NCBI GenBank assembly: GCA_021904315.1
Contig: CM038922.1
Span: 13,863,347-13,927,346 of the forward strand
Reading direction: 5' to 3'
DNA from: Sphagnum magellanicum
Taxonomy: Eukaryota > Streptophyta > Sphagnopsida > Sphagnales > Sphagnaceae
Length of the DNA stretch: 64,000 nt
Shown here: positions 47,800 through 60,217 of the stretch, one piece after another
Position numbering within the stretch: position 1 is the first letter of the stretch
Layout: every line of letters begins with the position of its first letter
Notes under the pieces: model-generated
What the model saw: only the letters and a program-made list of their open reading frames with translations
Databases searched by the model: none
Told to the model about the DNA's origin: nothing
Position numbers and translations under genes: made by a program

Positions 47800-50700
47800 T
47801 CAAGGGAAGTCTCCAGTGAATCGGAGATGTTGAATGGTATGTGAAAGCCCAAATTGTGTCACTGCTGCATATCCTCTTCGAAATCCTTCCCCATATATTG
47901 GTGATGAATCTGTCACAATCTGGTGGAGATAAAACTCACCCAGGCGAGCTTGGATTGCATTGTGAGTTGGGTTTGCTTTTGATGCTGAAGAAGAGCCAGA
48001 GTTTTTGCTTGCCAGATTCTTGAGCTCACCCGATAACCATATGTGCGACATAACTTGACAAATACCCTCCTCAACATCATTTGGGAGATTCGGGAATCCC
48101 CCTGCATGTGAAAGGGTTGGGGTTTCAGTATGTAATCATGACCTAAATCAGTTGACTATATAAATTCTAAACTAGGTTCATTATGACCTCCTTCAGAGAT
48201 AATCATGTGAGATTTCTAACCAAAAGAATGACTAGCATGCTTCACCCACATAAGCACACAACAATCTCATCTTATGGCTTAAAAAATGGAACAGCAAGCA
48301 TCCTGCATACAGTGCTCCTCAAAAGTTCAAACAGAGACTATTAAGTGCAATGATTTCTTCTAACCTAACAGGAGATATAACTTTCTGTTACTACATATCA
48401 ACTCAAATTCCTAACATCTCTGAAACATAATGCATGTAAAAGTCTGAGAAAGCCATGCAAAAAGAAAATATGTTAGGTCCATAGGTAGTATTCAATACTA
48501 TCAAGACGAAGCCATGCACGCATAAGCTCATGAGCCAGAATTGACCCAGTCAGCAACCTGCAAAACATACCATGCCCATACTTAATAGCCTTTATTTTGA
48601 GTTTCAGTTTAGGGTTTTGGCTTACTACGGGGAACAATGACTAGCAGATCCATGATGAGTTCTACTTGCTAAGCTTTATTCACTGGACATCTCGATGACC
48701 CAACCATTCTTAGCTCAAACAGGCAGCCTCAGGAGGCAATCTAAGAGGGATATAGTGTGGTCCCACACTCATCAGCTCTTTCATAACAACAAAAAATGTT
48801 GTATTTTTTACCTTGTTAAGCCAAAGAGTACAAGAATTGCAGTGACTTCACAATGCCGGATTAGCTTTAGAGGTTCTGTAAAAAAATATTCAGGACCAAT
48901 TGGCATCCTTGGCTTCCTCCCAAACACCTGGCCAGAAGTCATGGCAATTCATGTATGAGCTAAATCATTGATAACTCAGAGTAGTGCATACTATCTGGTC
49001 TCAAAGAGGTCTGACTAATGTCCAAATTTTGGTATTGAGGATAAATCTGAGTAGAGTCCCTGAAATCTTTGGCTATGTGAAATGTCCATAACCATTGCTA
49101 CCCAACTTAGCAGTACCCATTGAACACCCATTGAACATCGTATTCCCATGGTTCCTAATCAACACTGAAGATGATCCTTTACAAAGAAGTTGGTGAGGGT
49201 GTCATGTCTTGAATTCAAAGGCTGATAATACTCATAGCAGGAGGTGTCAAAAAAGGTTGTTAGTTTGCTGATTAAATTGGAAATCTTATTGTCCAGAAAT
49301 GCTCCTTGGGCAATTTCATAAAGGACTATGAGGTGAGAAAATTTACAATGAGAAAAATGCAAATATGAGCATTTACCAGACAAGACCACAGGTCAATGAG
49401 TATGTCTGGTGTTGTGTGAGGATGGCCTAATTTCTTGCAACAGATTTCAGAACGAAGGTAAAAGGGATTGCACTGGACTCACAGTGGCAATTGTTTGCTC
49501 TTCTGATAGACACAGACCTCGTGTCTCTGATGTATGTGCATGTCCCTAGTAAAAAGCAACACCTCAACCAACATCCATGAGTAATGATGAGTTGCCATAC
49601 CTGTCAAGCCAAAACCTCTATGCCAGGACAGTGATAGCTGTTATTCCTAGATCCATAACTCAATAGCACCGAGAGAAGGCTTACTTTAACCAAAAATCTT
49701 GACCTGATGTCTAGAGTTCTAGCTTCTTGAAAATCATGCATGTACTGAACACAGGAGGCTACAACACAGAGACGACAATTCAACACATTTCTGGTACTAG
49801 CAGACAGAGAGCAGCCCAGTCAAGTGATTGAAATTTTGAAGTGCCAAAATGTACAAGAAAACTCACATCTTTCTCTCCTTCACGGGCAGCATTGAGGGCT
49901 GATCTCTCAACCAGGAGCATAGGGATCTTGTGGTCAATCCTCATGCCTAGGTTTTTGTAGAAGTTCAGGATCTCACGGTAAAGGGGCTGACATGCCTTGG
50001 TGTCCAAAACTGCAGAGTCAAGGCATTCTAAGCATAGGTTCCGGCCATCTCCCAGTGGAGCATACTGCACATCTGCAGGCTGCACCCAACATAACTTACT
50101 CATCAAACACCACCCTGCCAGCATTCTTGCTTATATATGATTGAGATGTCTAGAAGGACAACCTAGGGAGTAACCCTCAAGCATTCACTCAGACCCATTG
50201 GTGTATCCCAAGAACAGATCACATGAACTGGTATTTCAAGATCTAACTGTAATACCAATCAAAGCAGAAATGAGATTAAGTTCAGAAGAGGATCTTGAGC
50301 TCAACCCGAATACGATCACAGCTACCACATCGTGGAGTGCCGTCATGCTCATGCCTTGGGCAATACTTTTGATTCCAAAATGGATGAGACCGATACTCAA
50401 TCAGCCCTGCAGCATTTGTGGGCATCTACAAAATTGCAGAGTAGAAATTTGCCCACATTATGAGAGGCTTCTAGTATATAAGTGCAAGAAGCCTCAAACA
50501 GCAAGTATGTGCTGCTCATGTATGTCATTGGCAATAGGATAAACATGATTCAGAGTATGCTTGACCATACAGATGTGTACTGTATAAGCCATTTTGAAAA
50601 TGTCCTGATCCTGATAGTCAGCACTTCACAGAAGAGGAGCACACACTTACAAAATTATGACAGACTTCACATTTTGGATGGAAAAGCTCCTTGTAACAGT

Positions 50701-52311
50701 CACGATGGTAAGCATCTCTTCCCTGAACTGAAAACTGTTATAAGATAAGAAACACCCAGTTAGCACCCAGTATACATACCTACAAGTCATCTATCCTAAA
50801 AAGTGTGGAACACTTGGATTGACTGCTGGATAACATTCAGTCTGAATGATGAAGAACAAGATGACCTGCATCCCTAGAAACCTCAACAGCCATCATTAAA
50901 GTTGCTTGAATTTCAGTGGTTAATGTGAACCACCTCACGATCTGAAATTGGTTTGTTGCACAGGCGGCAAGAAAAACATTCTGGGTGCCAATTTTTCCCC
51001 AAGCAGCTCAGAAAGCGCCCATATCCAAGGGGTTTGTCACAGCCAGCACAGTTGGATCTATCACATTGTCAAATATCCAGCAAAACCCTGTAAGCTTGTT
51101 ACACTCAGTTTGGTTGCCAGCAGCAAAAAATTAATTATAAACAAGGCAAGAACCAATCTACAAATCTGCAGTATGGGATCCTGCACAGCAAATGACATTA
51201 GAGTCCCAAGATGCAAGATGCAAGAAGTAGTGTTGCAAACTACAATGTAACAAGCCTATCCATGCACATCAGCAAAGACATTCATGAGTGAATTATCCAC
51301 TTGGGAGCATTCTAGGCAAGAAGAAGGCTCACAATTACTGGATCACAGTGATCATCTTAAAGGTTCCTATTTCTGAAAGCCCTGCCACTCCATGTAAGAC
51401 ACAGGTCAAAAGAAAAGTCAGGTGCATGCCTTGGGACAACTGGTACAGGAAAATGAGGAAAGAGGAATGGGTTTCCAAACCGGGGTCGGCTTTCCAGATT
51501 CAAGCTCTCCTGCAGAGCTCTAGCCAACTGCTCATCATCAACTTCTGGTGATGGCTTATCTCTCCCTGGAGCCACATATGACAAAAAAGTAGAAAGAAGT
51601 CAGGATCTGCAAGAAATGCAGCAGACCATACTGGAGGCATGCTCGAGAAAAGAACAAAGCTAGGATTTCCAAAGCTGCAGTACACTACTGCTACCCAGAG
51701 CCTGTTTTGGAAACTTTTCATGTGTCCAGGTGGACAATTCCAACAAAGAGGTGTCTCATAGCAAAAGAACAGCAACACTCTGATGTCCAATCTGGTCAGG
51801 ACGAGTTCTAACCGTGGTCCTCTACTAAAGACAAAGCAATGGCATGATCGAGCTCCTCTGTGCTCTGAATATCACTTGAGTATGCAGGCCCTTCCTGCAA
51901 GTAATAAGCCCGGTCATTGGGATAAAAAGGCCTGTCGTTGGCGAAAGATGTTCCTTCATCGCTCCTTCTTGGAGCCTGTTGACACCAGTTGCCAAATCCA
52001 TCAAAGGAACCACATACAAAGACCACATTCAGATGCTTGCAGCAGCCGAATTATCCACGAAGGCAAAAATCGCGGGTTTTTTCATTTTCGTAGCTATGCG
52101 GCGATACAACGCACAAGAACAGAGAGACACAAAAATATACGAGAAACAAGAGGAAGAGCAAGAGGAGGAGAAAAAAGCGTGTAAGTACCGAAAGGAAATC
52201 TGGTTCGTGCCAGCCACCGGAATTGTAGAATGGATAGTCATGGTAGTAACCTTCCCCGTCGTAGTCGTGTGAAGATCCCGAGCTTCCGAAGAGCTTATCG
52301 AGCCACTTCAT
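47800..52311 (-). CDS. DA1-like: DA1-like UIM-LIM peptidase, 500 aa, HExxH altered to HELMR
   Basis: DA1 proteins are ubiquitin-activated peptidases that limit organ growth by cleaving growth regulators. Eleven exons in gene order: 52311-52189, 51975-51813, 51565-51430, 51057-50934, 50734-50651, 50425-50306, 50079-49867, 49545-49483, 48927-48812, 48557-48499, 48101-47800 (1503 bases, all phases agree). Two UIMs (residues ~81-95, [13 protein letters not shown]; ~105-117, [11 protein letters not shown]) precede a LIM domain from Cys144 (CAGC ... HPEC ... CRLC), a LIM-like region to ~248 and the DA1 C-terminal domain ([25 protein letters not shown]). The metallopeptidase motif at 390-394 reads HELMR: the second zinc His is Arg (codon CGT, 48520-48518). 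Intron 3 uses a GC donor. Everything else looks intact and full length. Confidence 0.94.
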
Positions 52312-52813
52312 TCTCACAGAGAGAAAATGAAACTTCTAAACTCCCTGCCACAAAATCTCCAAAATCTCTTGAAGAGAAGCTGTCCTGCCAAATCCGTCCT
52401 CACCTGTCTTAACTGCAACTACAACGATGACGACGACGACGACAAAACCAGGACACCTTAAACTCTTCTGCAGTTTTTCTGAAATCCTTCAAGCGCCAGT
52501 TTCAAGCAACGGCCGTGACAAAAAACGGACCGAGTGTATTCCAGGACCAAAAATTCCTTTTGAAGAATTACCGGCAGCAGCAGAAGAAAGGTTCGTAAGT
52601 ACACACAAAAGATGTACCACACCTTCAACAAGTCTCATTACTTGCTTACAAGAATGCCTGAACCTAGGAGACTGCACATTACGTCAGTCATCTTTTCACG
52701 CAAATGAAAAAATGAATTTGATCAATTCGCAAGAAAAGAAAGCGGACGCACGCCTTCCGCGTTAATCTGCACTCGTGAACTAGACCAGAAAAATGAAGAA
52801 AGAAGCTACTCAC

Positions 52814-52990
52814 CTTCCTCAAGATCGAATCGATCCCCGCCCGCAACTCCGCACGCTCCGCTTCGCGCGCGCACACGGAAACACGTAAACGACCGGAAAG
52901 CTCTGCCTTCGACGACCAGTTCGCAGCAATCGCGCACACACACACACAAAAGCGCTCACCGAATCGAGTAAGGCAGAGCTGAGCATAGGC
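52814..52990 (-). other. Probable 5' UTR exon of the DA1-like gene, GC-rich
   Basis: On the minus strand this GC- and CpG-rich block ends in a strong donor, GAGGAAG|GTGAGTAGC, at 52814/52813. It has no useful frame leading into the coding exon, so it is likely a noncoding first exon, spliced over a ~0.4-kb intron to a site just upstream of 52311. The upper limit of the exon (transcription start) is not visible. The CpG density is unlike the AT-rich surroundings and marks the promoter region. Confidence 0.55.
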
Positions 52991-54090
52991 CCAAATCTAG
53001 TAAACCTTGTTGCCAAGGGTTTTATCAAGTGTAAAGACGTGCTTGAAGTTTTCATTTATTTATTGTTTCCCATGATACCCACCAAGTATCATGAAGAAAA
53101 TAAGGGCAGACATTTTGAAAAATGTAAATGCCCACTAAGACATTACATGACATATCTTATGGCTGCCTTTTGTGGAGGAAATATTATATGCACAATAAAG
53201 GGCACCTTTCAATTACACTAAATCAATTTTTAATTTTATGTTTAAATTTTAAAAGCAGGTCTATGTGTATGGGAAACAGAAAAGGCCATATGAAAACCAT
53301 TAAGGTCGTTGTAATAATTTGATACCCGAAGATGGATGAACAAATCATCAGATAGCCTAATTGCTGGGATTATTGGGATTATCTTTGCTTTCAGTTAAGG
53401 GGCTTAGCCTAGGGCTTGAGCCTCTGCTCTCTTTTTCATCCAGAGTTGAGACTGCATCAAATCAAAAGAAAATTAGCACTCTTTTTAAAGTGGGGACCAG
53501 AGGTTCCATCAAATTAGAAGATTAGAAGAGGGCTGTCCTTAAAAGTGGGGAGAGGATATTCCATCATTTGAAATATGTACTCTGTTTAAGTGGGGACCAG
53601 AAGCTCCATCAAATTAGAAAATTAGCCCAGGGCTCTCTTTAAGTGGGGACGGGATGCTCCATCTTTAAAAAAATTGGTTGTACTGGAAAGGAGAGGTTCT
53701 CCGTAAAACCTGAAACTAAACAATACTGGTTCAAACTGGGATTTCTTAGGGGAGGGAGGTTCTAGGAGCTCCTCTTCTTTAGTTGAAACCAGACAATACT
53801 AGTTTAAAAGGGTCTTTGTTAGATGGTCCAGCAGGGGAGTGACATGCCTTTCTAAGCAGACCTTCAAGTGACAGGATTCACCTAGTTAGGGCTCTAGACC
53901 AAATGATCATGGGGTGGTTTTCATGGTGACATGGGTTATTTAGTGTAAGTGTGTGGTTGGGTTTGATTTCTGATTTGCTAGCATTCATGAGTCATATAGA
54001 TATTAACAAGTGAGGGTTTGAGAAGAGGGGTTCAAGGAAATATCATTGGTGCATTTTTTAATCAAACACAAGTTTACGATTAAATTGTGA
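52991..54090. other. DA1-like 5' flank
   Basis: No gene. 53480-53660 has three to four diverged repeats of AAGTGGGGACCAGA and CCATCAAATTAGAA. Confidence 0.45.
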
Positions 54091-54931
54091 AACCGTTTAT
54101 GACATTGACATTAAGTTCGATAATAGCTTGAAGTGGTCACCTCTACTATAAGTAGCAATGGGTTCCCTAGCTATAGCACAATGGTTGCCTGTCATGTGGA
54201 CACCATGTGTGTTGCACATTGCCTCATCTTCATGGTGGATAATGTTCGCCAAATTACTTTGGGCTCATGGAATACTTTGACATTACAAATCTTTAGTCAA
54301 GTTTACAAAAAAGAAGTCGAAAGTCTTTGTTATATACAAGTCTTATGAGGTTTTGGAAATGATGAAAACAGCAAAGACTTGATAAACATACATGTTGAAT
54401 GATATTCACAAACTTGGAAAAAATTGCATACCACTTCAAAAGACACAAGTTGTTCTAATGAATGGATAAGGTGGTTAGAGTCTTGAACTTCCACAATTAA
54501 CTCCTACACGTGGGACCAGGTCTAAGACACAAAGTGTGTGAATTATGCATGAGACATTCCATAGGAGATGAGTAGCCTATACCATCCACTCTAGATAATG
54601 CAGAAACACCTTCAAACATACCACTGCAGAAATCAGAAGAAAAGGAAGTTGGGTACCTAGACATATGAAATTAATGTAGATAATAAGTCGCCCCTACCTG
54701 TTCACATTAGGTTAATACTAGGGGTTTACAGCTTGGACCAATCCCACTAGTGCACAGGTACCACAACTTCTGCCCAAGTGCTTTCCAACGTACATTTGGT
54801 GCACTTCATACTTGTCCACTGCAATTGACTCCAATCTGTATAGTCAGAAGTCAGTTTTCCTAGAATGAGGGGGCCAATAGTTCCATTCCTTCAACCTTAG
54901 TGTAAGATACTCTATGGACTTCACAGTAAAG
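54091..54931 (+). repeat. Repeat unit B, copy 2 (B2)
   Basis: Same orientation as B1. Relative to B1 it lacks 12 bases near its start, and it gains GT in the transposase-like stretch (ATGTGTGTTGC against CTGTGTTGC, about 54205), which breaks the frame of the WTPCVAHC fragment. It is followed, after only ACC, by A2, whereas B1 is preceded by A1. Confidence 0.9.
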
Positions 54932-54934
54932 ACC

Positions 54935-57900
54935 TATGTGGATATTGATCCAATTTTTAGGATCAATAATATTACCTCGTCTACACTAATAACAGCAAAA
55001 TTAACCTTTGAAATAACAAAAACTACCTTGGAAACGACCACATTGTCCATTGCCTTTCCAATTTGTTAGCCATTATTATTCGACCAATTTTTTAATGAGG
55101 TATTTTTTACCTTTATCAACAAAAAAAATCCCTTAATGACTCATATTCCAACATAAGTATTCCATGCATGATACTGTGCAAGATAGAAATAAACTCAATA
55201 TTTTTTTCTAAAACCCCAAATGAAATGGACGAATTACACTAAGGTCATGACAAACTTAAATTTGTGCCCACAAAAGGTTTTTTTGTCTTTGCAATGTGTT
55301 GTGTCTTGGTTATAGTAATAATGCCCAATGCAAATGCTTGATGTAACTATTTTTGTTTTTCAACGATTGACATGTTTTTGAAGCATGTCAAACTTGAAAG
55401 CTAAACAACTTGTTTTTCCCTTGATCTTGCTAAAGATTGTGCACTAAGCTTAAGCAATTAACCTGTCATCTTGAATAATCAATTGTATGGTCCATGGAAA
55501 ACAAGCCCATGTGTCTTAAAACACATGAATATTTTCAAAAAATCTCTTGGGTTTTTTCTCAAAAGGCTCACAAACTACATCAATAGGTTCATTTCCATCT
55601 CTCCTTTCAACATTGCTACTTGATTGAAGAATTGAACTAAGAGTGCCACTCAATGCTCCTTGATTGTTACATCCCACATGGGGCAACAATTTTGAACTTG
55701 AATTCGGTTCACCACTAAAAAAAAATCCTAACTTAAAGACTTTTAGGCATGTAAAATTGAGCCTTTGTATTGAAATAGAATGCAAGAGACAAAATTCAAA
55801 TTTGTGGTTTACACCCTTAATGCAACACACATAGACACAAAAAAACAACATGAAATGAAAGGTACAAAGGAAGCAAAAGAACTTAATTGAAGTTCCCTTT
55901 GTGAATTGATTTAAGGTTGTGCATTGTAGTTCATTTGCTCACTTTAAGTAGCAATTTTGTAACAAAAATAACATTGCCACTGAAGGCAAGTACAAACTTA
56001 CATGTTCTTGCATGTTGTGCTCCCTATTACATAAATTGTAACCATTTACATTATATCATTGCAACTTGAAGCTAATGCCATCAATAGGAGCAAAAAATTT
56101 GTTCATAAGACATAATTTTTTAAAAATCTACTTTAAAACCTTAGTGACAAAAACCTTTATCGAACTCATGAGGAGTTAGATGGAAAAAAACTCAAAGAGT
56201 ATATACAACCCAATGATTGACCCCATCCAACGATGTAAAGACAATTTAATTTTTAGTCAATGATGGGAATTGGCAATGGCCATTTGTCCAATGACAAGGT
56301 GTATGGTGAAGGGAGGTCTATTTAATGGCAGGATTGGTGAATGTAGGTTTATTCAATGGTGAGATTGACAAATGCAAGTTCATTGAATATGTGAAATTGG
56401 TGAACAAAGATTTTATTGAATGGGATGGATTAGTGCATCAAATGCTTGAGGTATTGTGCCAAAGGCTATTGTTGCCGTTCCCTTTTGCATTGATGGCAAT
56501 GGTACAAAGTAAGAGCATGTTGTCTTTAGGTGGTGATGCATAGTCATGACATCCAATAAGGCCATGACATGTAGTAGGAGGGGGGGCTTTTAGGTGATTC
56601 TATTGAAATTCAAATTAAAAAATGCAAAGGGCATTTTGCAATGCACAAGTTTATTCATTGCATTATGATGAAAAATCACCAAAAGAAAACCATAGAATCA
56701 AACCCAACATATTTTATCAAAAGGTGACAACCGCCCAACACTCATAAATCATTCCCATCAACATATATGTAGGCTAGTTGGGCAACAAGGTGCTAATAAT
56801 TTCTTTTTTGTCAATTATGTTTGGTAGTAAAAATAATAATAATAATAATATATAATTTTTTTGACATTATAATACTAAATAATGAAGTTATTATGCTTGA
56901 GAACTTCATTCAGATTTTTGGCATGGCAAGCATATATATATTTTTTTTTCAAAAAAAATTCCAAATTTCCAAAAAATAATGAACTAGTGCCTAATCAGCC
57001 TAGGTAGTAAGGTATTCATCATTTATGTTATAGTTGTTGGAGCTCACATTATCAAAGACCCAAGTCCCACCTCATACTCACAATTTTCCATTTCAATAGA
57101 ACTTGCACCCACGGCCACCCCTGGCATACTCCCATTGTCGATAATCACCACTACCTCCGACAAGTGCAAAAGTGGCCATTAATCACAAGAAGATTTAGCC
57201 AAATCTGGCTAAAAGACAAATAGAGAAACTAAAAATTTAGGAGTCTTATTACACGGTGGTAAACCACTAGAACCTATTAGCAAAGTATGATGATTTCAAA
57301 AGAAAAAAAAGCTAAAAAAAATTGCCCAAATCCTCCAAAAATCTTGGCAATTTCATAACTTTCTTTCTCTCCAAATGTGGCAATTTTTTTGGAAATTTTA
57401 CAAAGTGTTTTTGTTGACCATGTTGCTTGAGAACTTTTTTTAAATAGCAAAATAGCGAATTTTCACCACAAGAAAATATTAAAAATCACCAAAAATCGCC
57501 ACTATTGTTTACCATATGAATTAATTATTTTTAATGATTAATTTTCCCACCCCAAAAAAAAAAAAAAACACTGGAAAAGACCGTTTGAATATTATAACTA
57601 ATTTCCCACCATTTATGAAAATAGACACCAAATGAATCTCATTAACTGATTTCCCACCGTCTGAAAAAGACCCTATACATATTATGACCGATTTCACACT
57701 GGTATGGATATTGAATCCGATTTGCATCGTATGACAAGACCGTGTGTACGTAGTCTTTGACCTCCACGACCCTGGGAAGTTTAAGGGTGGCGATCACCCG
57801 TAATCCCTAGGAATATTTAGCCAAATCTGGCTATAAACTAGTAATGAAAGCAAAAAATACTTAATCATCATCCTTCTTTTAAAATATATTTTTGGCTACA

Positions 57901-59959
57901 CACTGAAAACCAAGTATACAAATCTGGCTTTTCTTTTTTCTTTCTTTTTTTTTCTTTTAAATTTTTTTCTCATTTCTGGCAATTGAAAACCTCAAGAAAC
58001 AACACTTTTCTTGGTAATAAAAAAAATGCCAGTACAAGATTGGTATTGATATTTTAAAAACTTTTTAACTTTTTAAAAAGTAATCAATACCAGTGCTTGC
58101 CAGGTATGAAATAATAATAATAATAATAATAATATTAATATTAATCAATGCTCTCAGAATAGGGTCGAAATACATGGAATTTGGAGACTTTGACTGCTTT
58201 TTTCCTTTTTTTTTCTTTTTTAAAAAATTATTTTAATTATTTTTTCTGTGGAGAATTTTTTCAACTTGGCAAAAAAATTCAGAAAATGAAAAAAAAAGAG
58301 AAAATTTTGTGAATTTGAGAGAATTTTCACCATTTTTAATCTAAAAATAATTAAAATTAACCACATCTAGACCTAGGCATGTCCTAGGTCTCCAATTGTA
58401 GCAACACTTTTGTAAAAATGCTACAGCCCACCTAGGTAAATTGCCATTTAATGCTAATTAATAATTAATTAATTAATGCTGGGGGATCCTAGCCAGTGGA
58501 CCTTCTTAAGGAATTTGGAAAAATAATAAAATAATAAAATTAAACGCCCTGCCCCAGAACAAAAAGAAACCCTAAAAAAGAGAAAAAAAAAATGAAGTAC
58601 ATGGAATTTGGAAAAGATTTTCCTTCCAGACAAATTGGGACTTCCACCCAACATACCCACCACCGGCATGGCACCGTGGCACAAACCCGAGACCGTGGTG
58701 TGACAGACTAGGGTAAATCAGGTGGGTCTCTAATTTTGCCACATGGCAATTTTTCATTCGCCATCGGTAAATATCCGTCCCCTCTATACCACACTTCACA
58801 ACATTCAAGGATTAAGTATGTAATTTTATTTGTGTATTTATTTATTTATTTTGTGGGTTATAATCAAGGAATTTTAGTTTAGTTTTTAGGGCTAAGAATT
58901 TTAGGTTTTAGGGCTTCAAGGGAGGAGGGTAAGGGGGGGGAGGTGGGGGTGTAGCATGTCCCCTCTCTACTCTACCCACACATAGAAAAATACAAGGGTG
59001 AAGCAAATTAGTTTTTGATTTTTTAAGTGAATTTTTTAAGGGTTTTAGGGCTTTGAAGGAGTATGTTCATATTTTTTAACCCAAGAAAAATTCAGAGGTT
59101 TTCTTATATAGGTAAGCCTCAATTGGCATTGGGTACAGGGATTTGGAACTTAAGATTTGGTGTGTTGATTGTTATGATAATTTTTTTAGTTGTAATAAAT
59201 TCGTAAGTTACATTGCCTTGTGTAGAGATTGAGTTGAAAAAAAGATTTGTTCATGTAGGCACAAGCACAATAATTGCAACGGTGTGAGCTCAAATCTTCA
59301 GAAAGAATGACCATGAAATGTTAACCAAAAAGATTGAAGTGCAAAACAAAACAAGGGGTGTGTCACACCATGGCCTTTCCATTTACATGCAAAAGTATCT
59401 TAAGGCAAAAGAAGAATTATGGAAACTCAAAATATTTCACCATGCAAAGATATAATCTTCAAAAAATCCTCTAAAAGAAACCAAAATCCTTCAAGATATC
59501 ATAACTCTATAACCAATCTCATGTTTCAACACAAGCCAAAATATAATCTTTCAAAGATCCTCATATAAAACTAGGCCTATTAACTCTAAAGGGGCCAAAA
59601 TCCCTTAAGATACTATACTCTATAATGAATCTATACACAATGTCCTTGCCTACCAAGGCAAGGCCAATAAACACATGCATGCAACTTCCGTAGGTTGATA
59701 ATAGTTTAACATCATCAACTTTGTAAGAGAAACCTTCTTTCTTTATTTACAAAAACCGCAACTTTTTTTTCCATTTGAATATTGTCTATTATGAATGACA
59801 TCTACATCACTCTTATTTCAATCTGGGATATATACATTGGATTTCCTACTACTAATAAACTTGCCAAGTTCAATCACAAGTCGTCAATGAAGAAAACATG
59901 CTATCCTCTAGTGGCAATTATACAAACAAATTGTTCCCATAATGGTTGACACACAACCG
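54935..59959 (+). repeat. Repeat unit A, copy 2 (A2)
   Basis: Noncoding relative of A1 in the same orientation. It starts at the same base as A1 (TATGTGGATATTG) and stops at CACAACCGT, just where B would begin in copy 1. It lacks the LTR-like insertion of A1. The short open frames inside are shared with A1 and look spurious. Confidence 0.9.
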
Positions 59960-60217
59960 TGCAACCTGCAATATCAATGCACAAAGCAACGTGCATAAAT
60001 GCAAATAAGTAGATAATGAATGTTCCTACAACTATGTGTAGCCACAACCGTGCTACAAACTTCAACCTTTAGCTAATATACAATAGCAGGTTTTTCCAAT
60101 CCAAATCCCCAAAATTGTATACACTGCTTTGAAATCGCACTTTCAGCATCAGAGAATCTTGCTTTGAAGAGGGAAAAGAAGGGGAAAAAAAAGTGTTGGG
60201 TAGTTCCTGCAAGTAAC
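59960..60217. other. 3' region of the rhomboid gene
   Basis: No separate gene; probably rhomboid 3' UTR, abutting the end of repeat A2. Confidence 0.45.

Noticed and set aside
46649..54931. B1 and B2 as LTRs of an element carrying the DA1-like gene
   Set aside because: The ends are not TG...CA, no target duplication flanks them, and the outer neighbours are A1 and A2 rather than unrelated DNA; the permuted-repeat reading explains more.
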